Counted from the stretch's first letter, positions 52,872 through 62,191 are shown. The stretch: DNA of 64,000 nucleotides from Stenotrophomonas sp. BIO128-Bstrain (GCF_030128875.1 NZ_CP124620.1:3476001-3540000); one strand, 5' to 3'. The notes: generated by a model not told the origin, from the sequence alone. Made by a program: numbers and translations.

Positions 52872-54215
52872 TCAGAACTTGTAGTTGAACGACGCGGCCA
52901 GCACGTCGCCACGGACCTTGTACTTGCCGTTGAGCGAGTTGCCCTGGTTGTTGGTGGTGCCACCGATGATCACGTCCGGATCCTTGGTGAACAGGTGGGT
53001 GTAACCGAAGTTGTATTCGGTGTTCGCCGACGGGGTCCAGCCCACGCCCAGCGACAGCCACTTGCGGCTGGTATCGGGCACGCGCACGTCGCGGTGAGCG
53101 TTGGTGGTCGGGGTCTGGTCCAGCGCGATACCGCCACGCAGGGTCACCGTGTCGCTCAGCTTGTAATCGGTACCCAGCGAGACGAAGGTCGTATCGCGGT
53201 AGCCGAATTCCAGCACCGAATCAGGCTGCGCCGACGCGAAGTCGATGGTGACCTGGTCGAACGCGGTCGACCAGGCAGTGCGGGTGACATCACCCATCAC
53301 GGTCCAGCGGTCGTTGACGTTGTGGGTGACGCTCAGGGTGGCCGAGGCCGGCAGGGTCAGCGTGGCCTTGCCCGAGGTGCTCACGAAGCGGCCCGGCTGG
53401 GCGACGGCCAGCACGGCAGCAGCGTTCTGCGGCACATCGAAGGTGGCATCGCCGCCGGTGATCTTGTGCTCGACCTTGGAACGGTAGCTGATGCCGATGT
53501 GGGTGTTCTCATCGGGGCTGAACAAGCCACCGACGGTCCAGCCCACGGCATTGTTGTCACCTTCCACGGTCAACTTGCCGTCGGCGCTGCCCGGGGCAAA
53601 GCCCGGCACGCGCGACTGCGCCAGCGCGGTGCCGAAGTCGATCTGGTTGCTCAGCTCGATGGTCAGGTGCTCGACGAACACGGACGCACCGAAGGACACG
53701 TACGGGTTGACGTCATACGAAGCCGCGAAGCCCAGGTCGATAGCCTTCATGTCGGTCTTCAGGCCGCTGTAACGGCCGACCCAGCCATTGTCGTAATCGG
53801 TCTTGAAGCCGAACGGGGCGGTCAGCGAGACGCCGAAGTGGGCCTTTTCGCCGATCGGCATATGGAAGTAGGCGGCCGGAACCGGGGCGATCATGCCGGC
53901 GTCGCCGCCGTCACCGCCGGTCTGCGGCTGGCCGGTCGGCTTGCGGCCGGTGCCCTTGAACTTGGCCGAGAAGCTGATGGCGCTCAGGTCGCCCTGGACC
54001 TGCATGCCCTCGAGCTGGCGCATGCCGGCCGGGTTGACGGCCATGATCGAGGCGTCGCCGGCGGCGCTGCCGGAACCGGCGAAGGCGCGGCCGAGGCCCT
54101 TGGCGCTGTTTTCCTTCAGCTGGAAGGCGGCAGCGTGGACGTGGCCCACGGCCAGGACACCGGCAATGCCGACGGCCAGGGCGGTGACGCGGGCAAGAGT
54201 GGAAGCGGTATGCAT
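52872..54215 (-). CDS. OMPP1/FadL-family outer-membrane transporter
   Basis: A 447-residue protein with a signal peptide cut before AAAFQLKENSAKGLGRAFAG, the family's N-terminal hatch sequence, followed by a 14-strand beta barrel with NPAGM and ending in the C-terminal Phe. FadL proteins let long-chain fatty acids or other hydrophobic compounds diffuse across the outer membrane. It is transcribed away from the rhomboid gene. The 227-base upstream gap holds gagtatacc and a region of lower GC, presumably the promoter. Confidence 0.92.
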   Translation of the reverse strand: MHTASTLARVTALAVGIAGVLAVGHVHAAAFQLKENSAKGLGRAFAGSGSAAGDASIMAVNPAGMRQLEGMQVQGDLSAISFSAKFKGTGRKPTGQPQTGGDGGDAGMIAPVPAAYFHMPIGEKAHFGVSLTAPFGFKTDYDNGWVGRYSGLKTDMKAIDLGFAASYDVNPYVSFGASVFVEHLTIELSNQIDFGTALAQSRVPGFAPGSADGKLTVEGDNNAVGWTVGGLFSPDENTHIGISYRSKVEHKITGGDATFDVPQNAAAVLAVAQPGRFVSTSGKATLTLPASATLSVTHNVNDRWTVMGDVTRTAWSTAFDQVTIDFASAQPDSVLEFGYRDTTFVSLGTDYKLSDTVTLRGGIALDQTPTTNAHRDVRVPDTSRKWLSLGVGWTPSANTEYNFGYTHLFTKDPDVIIGGTTNNQGNSLNGKYKVRGDVLAASFNYKF

Positions 54216-54441
54216 TGTTGGTTCTCTCCGGAAAGCGGTGATGTTGGCAACGCGCGCCTGCGCCGCCCCTCCCCTTGATGGGTCAGGACAACGCGCCGGA
54301 TTCCCCTCCCGACATACGACGCCGTATGCGAGTATACCGAGAGCGGTTAATGAAACAATAACGTGCGTCGCCCTTGTGGCTATTCATGCTGAACACGACA
54401 TATCCCCGTCAGGTCAGCCTCCGCGCTAGGCTAGTGCCCGC

Positions 54442-55134
54442 ATGTTCGTGTCGACCCCCTCCCGCAAGAAAGCCGCCTACCGCTGGGCCACCCCCCTGCT
54501 GTTCGCGGCGCTGTGGGTCGCGTTCCTGTGGTCGATCTCCCGGCCGGACGACGCCCGGCGCAGCCTGTGGATGGACTGGGGCGCGCTTTCCACCGGCCTG
54601 ACCCACCCGCTGGACTGGTGGGCGACCCTGCAGGACGGCAGCGTGCTGCGGCTGTTCACCGCGCTGTTCCTGCATGCGGACTGGTCGCACCTGCTGGGCA
54701 ACCTGGTGTTCCTGCTGATCTTCGGGCTGCCGGCCGAGCGCGTGCTGGGCCCATGGCGGCTGATGCTGCTGTTCCTGGTCGGCGGGGCGATCTCGAATCT
54801 GACCGCGATCTACACCATGGGCAGCCCGGACCAGATCATCATCGGGGCCAGCGGCGCGGTGTCGGCCCTGATCGGCGCCTATCTGGCGCTGTTCCCGGGC
54901 GCGCGGCTGGGCGTGGTGATTCCGCTGGGCCTGTTCCTGGAATTCGTGCGTGCGCCGGCCTATCTGCTGATCGGTGTCTGGGCGGCGCTGCAGGTGGTCT
55001 TCGCCTACATCGGCCCGACCTTCGGCATGGTCGCCTGGTGGGCCCACATCGCCGGCTTCGTGTTCGGGCTCGGCTATGGCGTGTATGTGCGTGCGGCGAT
55101 CGCGCGGCGGCTGCGCAAGCGGCACGGGTTTTGA
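54442..55134 (+). CDS. Rhomboid-family intramembrane serine protease
   Basis: A 230-residue membrane protein with about six transmembrane helices. HADWSHLLGNLVFLLIFG gives the family's conserved His/Asn segment, GASGAVSALIGAYLALFP contains the nucleophile Ser, and WWAHIAGFVFGLGYG the catalytic His. It cleaves transmembrane substrates in the inner membrane. Substrate unknown. Convergent with the next gene. Confidence 0.93.
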   Translation: MFVSTPSRKKAAYRWATPLLFAALWVAFLWSISRPDDARRSLWMDWGALSTGLTHPLDWWATLQDGSVLRLFTALFLHADWSHLLGNLVFLLIFGLPAERVLGPWRLMLLFLVGGAISNLTAIYTMGSPDQIIIGASGAVSALIGAYLALFPGARLGVVIPLGLFLEFVRAPAYLLIGVWAALQVVFAYIGPTFGMVAWWAHIAGFVFGLGYGVYVRAAIARRLRKRHGF

Positions 55135-55156
55135 TATCGGGGACGGCGCGTTCGCG

Positions 55157-55591
55157 TCAGTCCGAGCGAGAGACAGCCCCCGAGGGGTCCAGCGAAGCGA
55201 TCAGCAATTCGTTGTGATGCGTATCGAAAACTAGCGTGCGCCCATCTGGCGACGCAACGAAGTACTCGAAGAACGGTAGTGCTTCCAGCAACGCGATGAG
55301 CTCATCCCGACCCAGCACCCACATCGGCCAAGGCGCGGGTTCCTCGTCGGTTGCGACCAGCACTACTTCTTCCAGTGGCAGCGCAGTCAGCACTTCGTTG
55401 AGGAGAGCCAATCCGCTGCCATCTTCATACGGCATCCTGCGGGGCGGGCGGGAGAGCCCGGCCCACCAGTAGACGCGATCGCCATCGATGCCATGGAGCG
55501 CGGCCACAGTGCCCAATTGCATTGCCCTCTCGTCTTCGGATAGCGCGGCGGAGCGGGTCAATGCCGCGATCTGATCAAACAGGTCCGTCAT
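55157..55591 (-). CDS. Conserved soluble protein of unknown function
   Basis: A 144-residue acidic protein without signal peptide. It has a helical N-terminal part (MTDLFDQIAALTRSAALSED), VYWWAGLSRPPRR in the middle and FFEYFVASPDGRTLVFDTHH near the C-terminus. The last block faintly resembles immunity-like or DUF6756-type proteins that end in a His-His element, but I cannot confirm it. Base composition is lower in GC than neighbours, which would fit acquisition. It lies 21 bases upstream of ctpA on the same strand? The order is ctpA to the right, so it is downstream of ctpA. Confidence 0.7.
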   Translation of the reverse strand: MTDLFDQIAALTRSAALSEDERAMQLGTVAALHGIDGDRVYWWAGLSRPPRRMPYEDGSGLALLNEVLTALPLEEVVLVATDEEPAPWPMWVLGRDELIALLEALPFFEYFVASPDGRTLVFDTHHNELLIASLDPSGAVSRSD

Positions 55592-55612
55592 GGCGAGTAC
55601 TGGGTGGCTTGG

Positions 55613-57094
55613 TCAGGGCTTGATCGGTGCCGTCGAGGCGGGAGCTTCCGGCTCGGCCGGTGCGGGCGTAGCCGGTGCAGCCGCAGGCTGTTCGGCTGGC
55701 TTCGTATCTGCCGGCTTTGCCTCTACTGGCTTGACCGCTGCCGCTGACGGCTTGGCCGCCGGCTTCTTCGCCGCCTCCGCCTTCTGCCTGGCCAGCACCG
55801 AACCCGGTTGCTTCAACTCGGCCAGGGCATCGTTGATCGGACCATCGCCCGGCAGCACGTCACCGGCCTTGTAGCCTTCGGTGCCTTCCTCGTCACCGCG
55901 CAGGTGCCCGGGCAGCGTGGCTTCGCTGTAGTCGGTCAGGCTGGCCGGCAGGTCGTCATCGCCAGCACGCTTTTCCGGCTGCAGCAGCACATCGGGAATG
56001 ATGCCGGTGGCCTGGATCGACTTGCCGCTCGGCGTGAAATACCGCGCGGTGGTGAGTTTCACCGAGTCCCCGTTGTCCAGCGGCAGTACGGTCTGCACCG
56101 AGCCCTTGCCGAAGGTGCGGCTGCCGACCACGCGCGCGCGGCCGTTGTCGCGCAGGGCGCCGGCCAGCACCTCGGAGGCACTGGCCGAGCCGGCGTCGGC
56201 CAGCACCACGACCGGCGCGCCCTTGAGCAGATCGCCCGGCGTTGCATCGAAACGGGCATCGCTGATCGAGATGCGGCCACGGGTACTGACGATGTTGCCC
56301 TTCTCGAGCAGGTCGTCGGCTACCTGCACCGCGGCGGTCAGCAGGCCACCCGGGTTGCTGCGCAGGTCCAGCACCAGCCCCTTGAGCTTGCCACCAGCCT
56401 GCTGCTGCAACTGGGCAACGTGCTTCTGGAAATCGGCACCGGTGTCGGCCTGGAAGGTGCTCAGGCGGATGTAGCCGTAACCGGGTTCAAGCATCCGGCT
56501 GCGCACGCTGGTCACGCGGATGGTCTCGCGGGTGACGCTGACATCGAACGGCTTGGGCTTGCCTTCGCGCACCAGGGTCAGCACGACCTTGGTGCCGGCC
56601 ACGCCGCGCAGCGGCTCGGTAGCCTCGATCGCACTGATCGGCTTGCCGTCGATGGCGATGATCAGGTCGCCAGCAAGGATGCCCGCGCGTGCGGCCGGGG
56701 TGTCGTCGATCGGCGAGATCACTTTCAGGCTGCTGTTGTCGGGCTGCTGCTGCAGCTCCACGCCGATGCCGTCGTAGGCGCCGTTGGCCTGCTCATCGAA
56801 GGCTTCGGCGTCTTCCTTGTCGAAATAGGTGCTGTGCGGATCCAGATCCAGCAGCAGGCCACGGATGGCGGACTGCATGAGCTTCTTGTCATCGACCGGG
56901 TCGACGTAGGCGGCGCGCACCGCGTTGTACACGGCCACATAGCGGCGGATCTCTTCCAACGGAACCCGTGAGGTCACCGCTTCTTCCGTGGTGGCCGCAT
57001 CGGCCCCGCGTGCCGGCGCTTCGGCGGTCTGCTGCGCCCAGGACACCGCGGGCAACAGGGCCAGCAGCAAGGTGGCGGAACGGGCTACGCGCAT
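55613..57094 (-). CDS. ctpA: Carboxy-terminal processing protease, S41 family
   Basis: A 493-residue exported serine protease. Signal peptide ends near VSWAQ; the PDZ domain spans about residues 90-180 (GIGVELQQQPDNSSLKVI, ILAGDLIIAIDG) and the S41 catalytic domain about 180-350, with Ser in GSASASEVLAG and Lys in RTFGKGSVQTVLP. A Pro/Ala/Lys-rich tail of about 70 residues closes it. Such proteases trim periplasmic proteins, including murein hydrolases. It is 127 bases downstream of envC. The start at 57094 follows CTGGAG. Confidence 0.95.
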   Translation of the reverse strand: MRVARSATLLLALLPAVSWAQQTAEAPARGADAATTEEAVTSRVPLEEIRRYVAVYNAVRAAYVDPVDDKKLMQSAIRGLLLDLDPHSTYFDKEDAEAFDEQANGAYDGIGVELQQQPDNSSLKVISPIDDTPAARAGILAGDLIIAIDGKPISAIEATEPLRGVAGTKVVLTLVREGKPKPFDVSVTRETIRVTSVRSRMLEPGYGYIRLSTFQADTGADFQKHVAQLQQQAGGKLKGLVLDLRSNPGGLLTAAVQVADDLLEKGNIVSTRGRISISDARFDATPGDLLKGAPVVVLADAGSASASEVLAGALRDNGRARVVGSRTFGKGSVQTVLPLDNGDSVKLTTARYFTPSGKSIQATGIIPDVLLQPEKRAGDDDLPASLTDYSEATLPGHLRGDEEGTEGYKAGDVLPGDGPINDALAELKQPGSVLARQKAEAAKKPAAKPSAAAVKPVEAKPADTKPAEQPAAAPATPAPAEPEAPASTAPIKP

Positions 57095-57221
57095 GAAGCA
57101 CTCCAGGATGAGCGGGGGACGGTTGAGCCACGCACCGGGGTGCGTCGCCCGATTATGCGCGAAGCGACGATAAATTCCCGTTGAACCCCGCCCCTGGCGG
57201 TGCGCTGCTGTTGTGCGCGGT

Positions 57222-58592
57222 TTATCGCCGCTGCAGCCAGCTGCCGGGGTCGACCGGCTGGCCATTGCGGCGCAGCTCGAAGTACAGCGCGGTCACGCCC
57301 TGCCCACCCGAGTTGCCGACCTTGGCCACGGCCTCACCCTTCTTCACCGTGGCGCCGGCATCGCGCAGCAGGGTGTCGTTGTGGGCGTACAGGCTCATGT
57401 AGCCGTTGCCGTGGTCGACGATCAGGATCATGCCGTAGCCGGTCATCCAGTCGGAGAACACCACGGTGCCATCGGCGACGGCGGTGATCGTGCTGCCCGC
57501 TGGCGCACCGATCAGCACGCCGCTGCTGGTGCGGCCATCGGGCAGCTTGCCGCCATAGCGGGCGAGCAGATTGCCGGACAGCGGCCAGCCCAGGCCGCCC
57601 ACCTTCGGGGCCGGTGCGGAAGCGACCGCAGGGGGCGTCTTGGTCGCCCGCGGCGGCGGCCGCGTGCCACTGGCGGCAGCAGCGCGATCAGCCTTCTCCG
57701 CAGCGGCTTTTTCCGCAGCGGCCCGGCGCGCGGCAGCGCGACGTTCCGCCTCGGCACGTGCAGCGGCGGCACGCAGATTCGCGAGCAGCGTTTCCAGTGC
57801 CTTGGCGTCCTGGCCCAGCGCCTTCTCACGCTCGCTGCGGTCCTTGTAGCGCTCATCCAGCGTGGCAACCGTGGCCGCCCGCTCGCGGCGGTCATCGGCC
57901 AACGTGGCCACCTGCTGTTTCTGCTGTTGGCGGGTGCCTTCCAGCGCCTTGCGCCGCTCGACGATCTCCGCCTCCATGCGCTGCAGTTCGGTGAGGTCGG
58001 CCGTCAGCGACTGGATCCGCTGCGCGCGCTCGCGCTGCAGGTAGCGGTGGTAGGCCAGGCTGCGGTTCGCATCGGCAACACGGTCCTGCGACAGCAGCAG
58101 CTTCAGCGGTGCGTTGTTGCCGATGCGATAGGCCGCGCGCAGCAGCGAGGCCAGCTCCGTGCGCTGCTGTTCCAGCCCGGCCTGCAGCGCATCGCGCTTG
58201 GCCTGCAGTTCGTTCATGGCGCGGGTTTCGCGCTGCAGCGCGGTTTCGGTCTGGGCCAGTACGCGCCCGGTGCGGGCCACCTTCTCATCCGCTTCGCGCA
58301 GCTGGCGCGATGCCTGCCCACGCTGGCCTTCCAGCGTCCGCCGTTCCTGGGCCACGCCCTTGAGCTCGCTGCGCAGCTTCTGCAGCTTGCGCTCGGCCTC
58401 CTTTGACGATTGCGCGGCCAGCGGGCTGGCGCCGAGCATGGCCACTGCCAGCACGAGGGCACGCAACGCCGGGCTCAGCCACTGCGTGCGACCGCGTCCA
58501 TCGGTCGGATTGTTATCCCGGCGTGAGGAAAAGGCGTTGTGGCGCAAGGGCTTTCCAGTGACTTCAGGCAGATGCGGATTGCAACGATGCAT
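57222..58592 (-). CDS. envC: Murein hydrolase activator EnvC
   Basis: A 456-residue exported protein with a long N-terminal coiled coil (about residues 60-270, heptad-rich with Glu/Arg/Gln) and a C-terminal LytM-type domain (about 340-455). In the LytM domain the canonical metal ligands are changed (SSGVLIGAPAG where HxxxD is expected), so it is an activator of AmiA/AmiB amidases rather than a peptidase. AGGA precedes the ATG at 58592; a TTG at 58547 is an alternative. It lies next to ctpA, a common pairing in xanthomonads. Confidence 0.92.
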   Translation of the reverse strand: MHRCNPHLPEVTGKPLRHNAFSSRRDNNPTDGRGRTQWLSPALRALVLAVAMLGASPLAAQSSKEAERKLQKLRSELKGVAQERRTLEGQRGQASRQLREADEKVARTGRVLAQTETALQRETRAMNELQAKRDALQAGLEQQRTELASLLRAAYRIGNNAPLKLLLSQDRVADANRSLAYHRYLQRERAQRIQSLTADLTELQRMEAEIVERRKALEGTRQQQKQQVATLADDRRERAATVATLDERYKDRSEREKALGQDAKALETLLANLRAAAARAEAERRAAARRAAAEKAAAEKADRAAAASGTRPPPRATKTPPAVASAPAPKVGGLGWPLSGNLLARYGGKLPDGRTSSGVLIGAPAGSTITAVADGTVVFSDWMTGYGMILIVDHGNGYMSLYAHNDTLLRDAGATVKKGEAVAKVGNSGGQGVTALYFELRRNGQPVDPGSWLQRR

Positions 58593-58644
58593 GGTGACAT
58601 TCCTGCAGGCGGCCTGCCAGCCGCGCTCCACCATCGAGGTTCCC

Positions 58645-59307
58645 ATGAAACGCTCCCTGCTCCCGCTGCTGCTGGCCCTGACGCTGCCCTGTGCGCCGGC
58701 CTTGGCAAGCGACAACATCAGCAAGGTCAACGGCAGCATCTCCGCCGAAGCCGGTCAGACCTACGGCAATCTGGAGACCGTCAACGGCGGCATCAAGGTC
58801 GCCGAAGGCGCTGTGACGGGTCGTATCGAAACCGTCAACGGCGGCATCCGCGTGGCTGATCGCGCGCGCACCGGGGGAATATCCACGGTCAACGGCAGCG
58901 TGCGGGTCGGACGCGAAGTGATTGCCAGCGGCGGCGTGGACACCGTCAACGGCGGCATCTTCCTGGACCGTGGTACCCAGATCGACGGCAGCCTTGAAAC
59001 CGTCAACGGCAGCATCGGCCTGGTCGAAACGCGCGTGGCGCGCGGCATCGAGACCGTCAACGGAGACATCACCGTTGGCGTGGGCTCGCAGGTGGAGGGC
59101 GGGATCGAGGTCAAGAAACCGAACTTCAACCTGTCGCTGACGCCCGGCCGCAAGCCGCGCGTGATCATCGGCCCGAACGCGTCGGTCAACGGACCGCTGC
59201 AGTTCGAGCGCGAGGTCACCCTGTACGTGCACCGCACGGCCCGCGTCGGACCGGTCAGTGGCGCGGTGGCCGTTCCCTTCGATACCGACACCGCGCCGCA
59301 GGATTGA
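58645..59307 (+). CDS. Exported VNG-repeat protein of unknown function
   Basis: A 220-residue protein with a signal peptide (MKRSLLPLLLALTLPCAPALA). It contains seven repeats of an 18-19-residue unit centred on VNG, at residues 28, 46, 64, 82, 101, 120 and 138 (e.g. ETVNGGIKV, ETVNGGIRV, STVNGSVRV). The regular period and Gly/Val/Ile pattern predict a right-handed beta-helix or bactofilin-like fold. A basic, Pro-rich segment and a last beta block follow. It is divergent from envC, suggesting an envelope function. CGAGGT precedes the ATG. Confidence 0.8.
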   Translation: MKRSLLPLLLALTLPCAPALASDNISKVNGSISAEAGQTYGNLETVNGGIKVAEGAVTGRIETVNGGIRVADRARTGGISTVNGSVRVGREVIASGGVDTVNGGIFLDRGTQIDGSLETVNGSIGLVETRVARGIETVNGDITVGVGSQVEGGIEVKKPNFNLSLTPGRKPRVIIGPNASVNGPLQFEREVTLYVHRTARVGPVSGAVAVPFDTDTAPQD

Positions 59308-59358
59308 TATTGTGGCTGCTGGTGCCGCGCGCACCCGCCTTTCCCGTTCCAGGAACCG

Positions 59359-61092
59359 ATGATGCCCCGCAAACTTCTGTTGTGCCTTGCCGCTGCCGCT
59401 GCGTTGACCGCGTGCAAGGGCGAATCCGCCGCGCCCACCGCGGCCCCCGCCACCGACGCGGCACCGACCGCGCCGGGCCATGCGTTCTCGCCCGAGATCA
59501 ATGCCGGCGACTTCGCCGAGCTGGTCAAGACCCTGGCCTCGGATGAGTTCGAAGGCCGTTCGCCGGGCAGCAAGGGCGAAGAGTTGACCGTCAATTACAT
59601 CCGCGACCAGATGCAGCGCATCGGCCTGCAGCCGGGCAACGGCGACAGCTGGTTCCAGGACGTGGCGATGACCGAGACCACCGCCGATGAGTCGACCGTG
59701 CTCAAGCTGGACCAGGCGGGCAAGACCCGCGAGCTGAGGTTCGGCACCGACATGGTGATCGGCACCCGCAGCGGCCAGCCGGAGGTGAAGGTCCAGGACA
59801 GCGATCTGGTGTTCGTCGGCTACGGCGTGGACGCACCGGAGCAGAAGTGGAACGACTATGCCGGCCAGGACTGGAAGGGCAAGACGGTCGTGATGTTCGT
59901 CAACGACCCGGGCTTCCACGTCAACGACGAGAAGCTGTTCGACGGCAAGCGCATGACCTATTACGGGCGCTGGACCTACAAGTTCGAGGAGGCCGCACGC
60001 AAGGGCGCTACTGCCGCACTGATCGTGCACGACACCGCCGGTGCGTCGTACGGCTGGGATGTGGTCAAGAACTCGTGGGCCGGCCCGCAGTATGACCTGC
60101 CGGCCAAGGATGATCCGGAAGCGCGCCTGCCCGCACAGGGCTGGTTGAGCGCCGAGGCCGCGCGTCAGCTGTTCGCCGAGGCCGGCCTGGACCTGGACAA
60201 GGCCTACAAGGATGCCAGCAAGCGCGGCTTCAAGCCGGTCCCGCTGAAGGCCAAGGTCTCCTTCGACCTGAAGAGCACCATCGCCGAGAAGAAGTCGCGC
60301 AACGTGGTCGGCGTCCTGCCCGGCAGCAAGCGCGCCGACGAGGCCGTGCTGTACATGGCGCACTGGGATCACCTGGGCAAGCACGAGGGTGAGCAGGGCG
60401 ACAACATCTACAACGGTGCCGTCGACAACGCGACCGGCGTGGCCGGCATCCTGGAAGTCGCTGACGCGATGGTCCACCAGCAGCCGGCACCGGAGCGTTC
60501 GGTGGTGTTCCTGGCGGTGACGCTGGAAGAGTCCGGCCTGCTCGGCTCGAAGTACTACGTCAGCCACCCGACCTTCCCGCTGGACAAGATCGCCGGCGTG
60601 ATCAACATCGATGCGATGTCGGTGGCCGGCCGCGCCAAGGACATGACCGTGACCGGTTTCGGCAGCTCCGAGCTGGAGGACATCCTCAAGCCGCTGGCCG
60701 CGAATCAGGGCCGCACCCTGCACGGCGAGACCGCGGTACAGAGCGGCTTCTACTTCCGTTCGGATCATTTCAACTTCGCCAAGGCGGGCGTGCCGGCGCT
60801 GTATGCCGACGGTGGTGAGGATCTGCGCGACGGCGGTGTCGAGGCTGGCCGCAAGGCGGCCGAAGACTACGGCAGCCACCGTTACCACGGCCCCAAGGAT
60901 GAGTTCGATCCGGCCACCTGGAAGCTGGACGGCACGGTCGAGGACCTGCAGCTGCTGTACGGGGTTGGCAAGGAACTGGCCGGCGGCGATCGTTGGCCGA
61001 ACTGGTACGAAGGCAATCCGTTCAAGGCGGCACGCGATGCGATGATGAAGGGCAAGGGCGCTGAGGCGCCGGCCGCGGAGTCTGCGCGCTGA
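59359..61092 (+). CDS. M28-family zinc peptidase, lipoprotein
   Basis: A 577-residue predicted lipoprotein (LAAAAALTAC lipobox) with an M28 aminopeptidase fold interrupted by a protease-associated insert (about 130-270). Zinc ligands and active-site residues appear in MAHWDHLGK (His), GAVDNATGVAG (Asp), LEESGLLGSKYY (Glu), INIDAMSV (Asp) and RSDHFNFAKAG (His). It probably removes amino acids from peptides in the periplasm. An excellent terminator follows. Two adjacent ATGs are possible starts. Confidence 0.92.
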   Translation: MMPRKLLLCLAAAAALTACKGESAAPTAAPATDAAPTAPGHAFSPEINAGDFAELVKTLASDEFEGRSPGSKGEELTVNYIRDQMQRIGLQPGNGDSWFQDVAMTETTADESTVLKLDQAGKTRELRFGTDMVIGTRSGQPEVKVQDSDLVFVGYGVDAPEQKWNDYAGQDWKGKTVVMFVNDPGFHVNDEKLFDGKRMTYYGRWTYKFEEAARKGATAALIVHDTAGASYGWDVVKNSWAGPQYDLPAKDDPEARLPAQGWLSAEAARQLFAEAGLDLDKAYKDASKRGFKPVPLKAKVSFDLKSTIAEKKSRNVVGVLPGSKRADEAVLYMAHWDHLGKHEGEQGDNIYNGAVDNATGVAGILEVADAMVHQQPAPERSVVFLAVTLEESGLLGSKYYVSHPTFPLDKIAGVINIDAMSVAGRAKDMTVTGFGSSELEDILKPLAANQGRTLHGETAVQSGFYFRSDHFNFAKAGVPALYADGGEDLRDGGVEAGRKAAEDYGSHRYHGPKDEFDPATWKLDGTVEDLQLLYGVGKELAGGDRWPNWYEGNPFKAARDAMMKGKGAEAPAAESAR

Positions 61093-61130
61093 GCGGTCGT
61101 TCTAGCTGATGTGATCTCTGTTTCATGAAA

Positions 61131-61158
61131 ACGGCGCCTTTCGGGGCGCCGTTTTTTT
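61131..61158 (+). terminator. Terminator of the M28 peptidase gene
   Basis: acggcgcc and ggcgccgt pair around tttcgg, followed by seven T, 39 bases past the stop. Confidence 0.9.
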
Positions 61159-61258
61159 GGGTCTTTTCCTCCCCGCGTGGCGAGTGTGGGCGAGCTGTGC
61201 GTCTCTCCAAGTGCAGCGGCGGCTGGGTTGGTCGGGCGTTGGGCCGCGATACCCTTGC

Positions 61259-61502
61259 CGGCGAATGTCCCCCGGGGTCGGCCTGTGGCCGCCCCCTCCT
61301 CCTTGATTTCGCCCACAAGGGCATCGCGACCCACGTGTGGAGACCACTGGCGCCGCCCAGCAGCAGCGCGACAGCGAGTGCCGGGATTGATCTGGTGAGT
61401 CCGCACACAGCACGCGAAGCCTCGTAGCGGCCGGTAGGCGCTTGGGCAAAATCAAGGAGGAGGGCGTCGCCATCAGGCGGCGGCCGGGGGACATTTGCCG
61501 AG
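61259..61502. repeat. Imperfect long inverted repeat, about 60 bases per arm
   Basis: The left arm (61259-61318; gaatgtcccccgg ... cctcctccttgatttcgccc) and the right arm (61441-61502; ttgggcaaaatcaaggagg ... ccgggggacatttgcc) are diverged inverted copies. The 624-base gap between the peptidase and the 5S genes holds no supported protein gene otherwise. It may be the remnant of a duplicated element. Confidence 0.7.
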
Positions 61503-61672
61503 GGGCCTGCCGGTCGCTACGGGGCCCTTACGCTCGCGGAAGATGCAAGCGGAGACGCCACCATTCCCAAAAACGCAGAACTACCCAGCGAGACCCGCCG
61601 CACTGGCTGCATGACCGAGCTCATCTGCTGTGGCACGTGAAATGAGACGCTCCCATCCGTTGGGAGAAGGAC

Positions 61673-61706
61673 AAAAAAAACCCCGCTGCGTGAGCAGCGG
61701 GGTTTT
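61673..61706 (-). terminator. Terminator of the distal 5S rRNA
   Basis: ccccgctgc and gcagcgggg around gtga, followed on the minus strand by eight T. It ends the rRNA operon. Confidence 0.9.
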
Positions 61707-61714
61707 GGGTGTAA

Positions 61715-61832
61715 ACCCTGGCGATGACCTACTCTCGCATGGCTTAGGCCACACTACCATCGGCGCAGCTGCGTTTCACTTCCGAGTTCGGGATGGGATC
61801 GGGTGGTGCCACAGCGCTGATTTCACCAGGGA
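61715..61832 (-). rRNA. 5S ribosomal RNA, distal copy
   Basis: The conserved 5S core is visible on the minus strand: closing stem ccctgg/ccaggg (61826-61831 with 61716-61721), gatcccatcccgaactcgg and gccatgcgagagtaggtc. It differs from the other copy by two bases (tggcacc against tggaacc, and aatcagcg against aattagcg). Read as minus-strand RNA of about 117 nt. Confidence 0.95.
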
Positions 61833-61917
61833 GACGGTTGGAGCAGCGCGATGCGCCAGCTCAGCAGAGGTCTCTTCCGAGAAACAGATACCTGCAAAAA
61901 CCAGGTGCCTGCAATAA

Positions 61918-61950
61918 AAGAAAACCCCGCTGCGTGAGCAGCGGGGTTTT
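61918..61950 (-). terminator. Terminator of the proximal 5S rRNA
   Basis: The same ccccgctgc/gcagcgggg stem around gtga as after the distal copy, followed on the minus strand by ttttctttt. It lies between the two 5S genes. Confidence 0.85.
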
Positions 61951-61959
61951 CGGGTAAAA

Positions 61960-62077
61960 ACCCTGGCGATGACCTACTCTCGCATGGCTTAGGCCACACT
62001 ACCATCGGCGCAGCTGCGTTTCACTTCCGAGTTCGGGATGGGATCGGGTGGTTCCACAGCGCTAATTTCACCAGGGA
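61960..62077 (-). rRNA. 5S ribosomal RNA, proximal copy
   Basis: A second complete 5S sequence, almost identical to the first, closing stem at 62071-62076 with 61961-61966. It follows the 23S 3' end by about 115 bases and so is the normal operon 5S. Confidence 0.95.
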
Positions 62078-62191
62078 GACAGTTGGAGCGTCGCCATCCT
62101 AAGGAACGGATAAGGCGCCTGCCTCTCGTAAGTCTTGTGACGTAGCGTGCACTTGGGATCTATCGACATGTCATGTCGGCCAAGGCAACTT

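Noticed and set aside
61442..61917. Short open frames in the spacer and over the 5S genes
   Set aside because: They lie in the inverted-repeat spacer or overlap 5S rRNA and terminators, with no ribosome site or homology that I can see.
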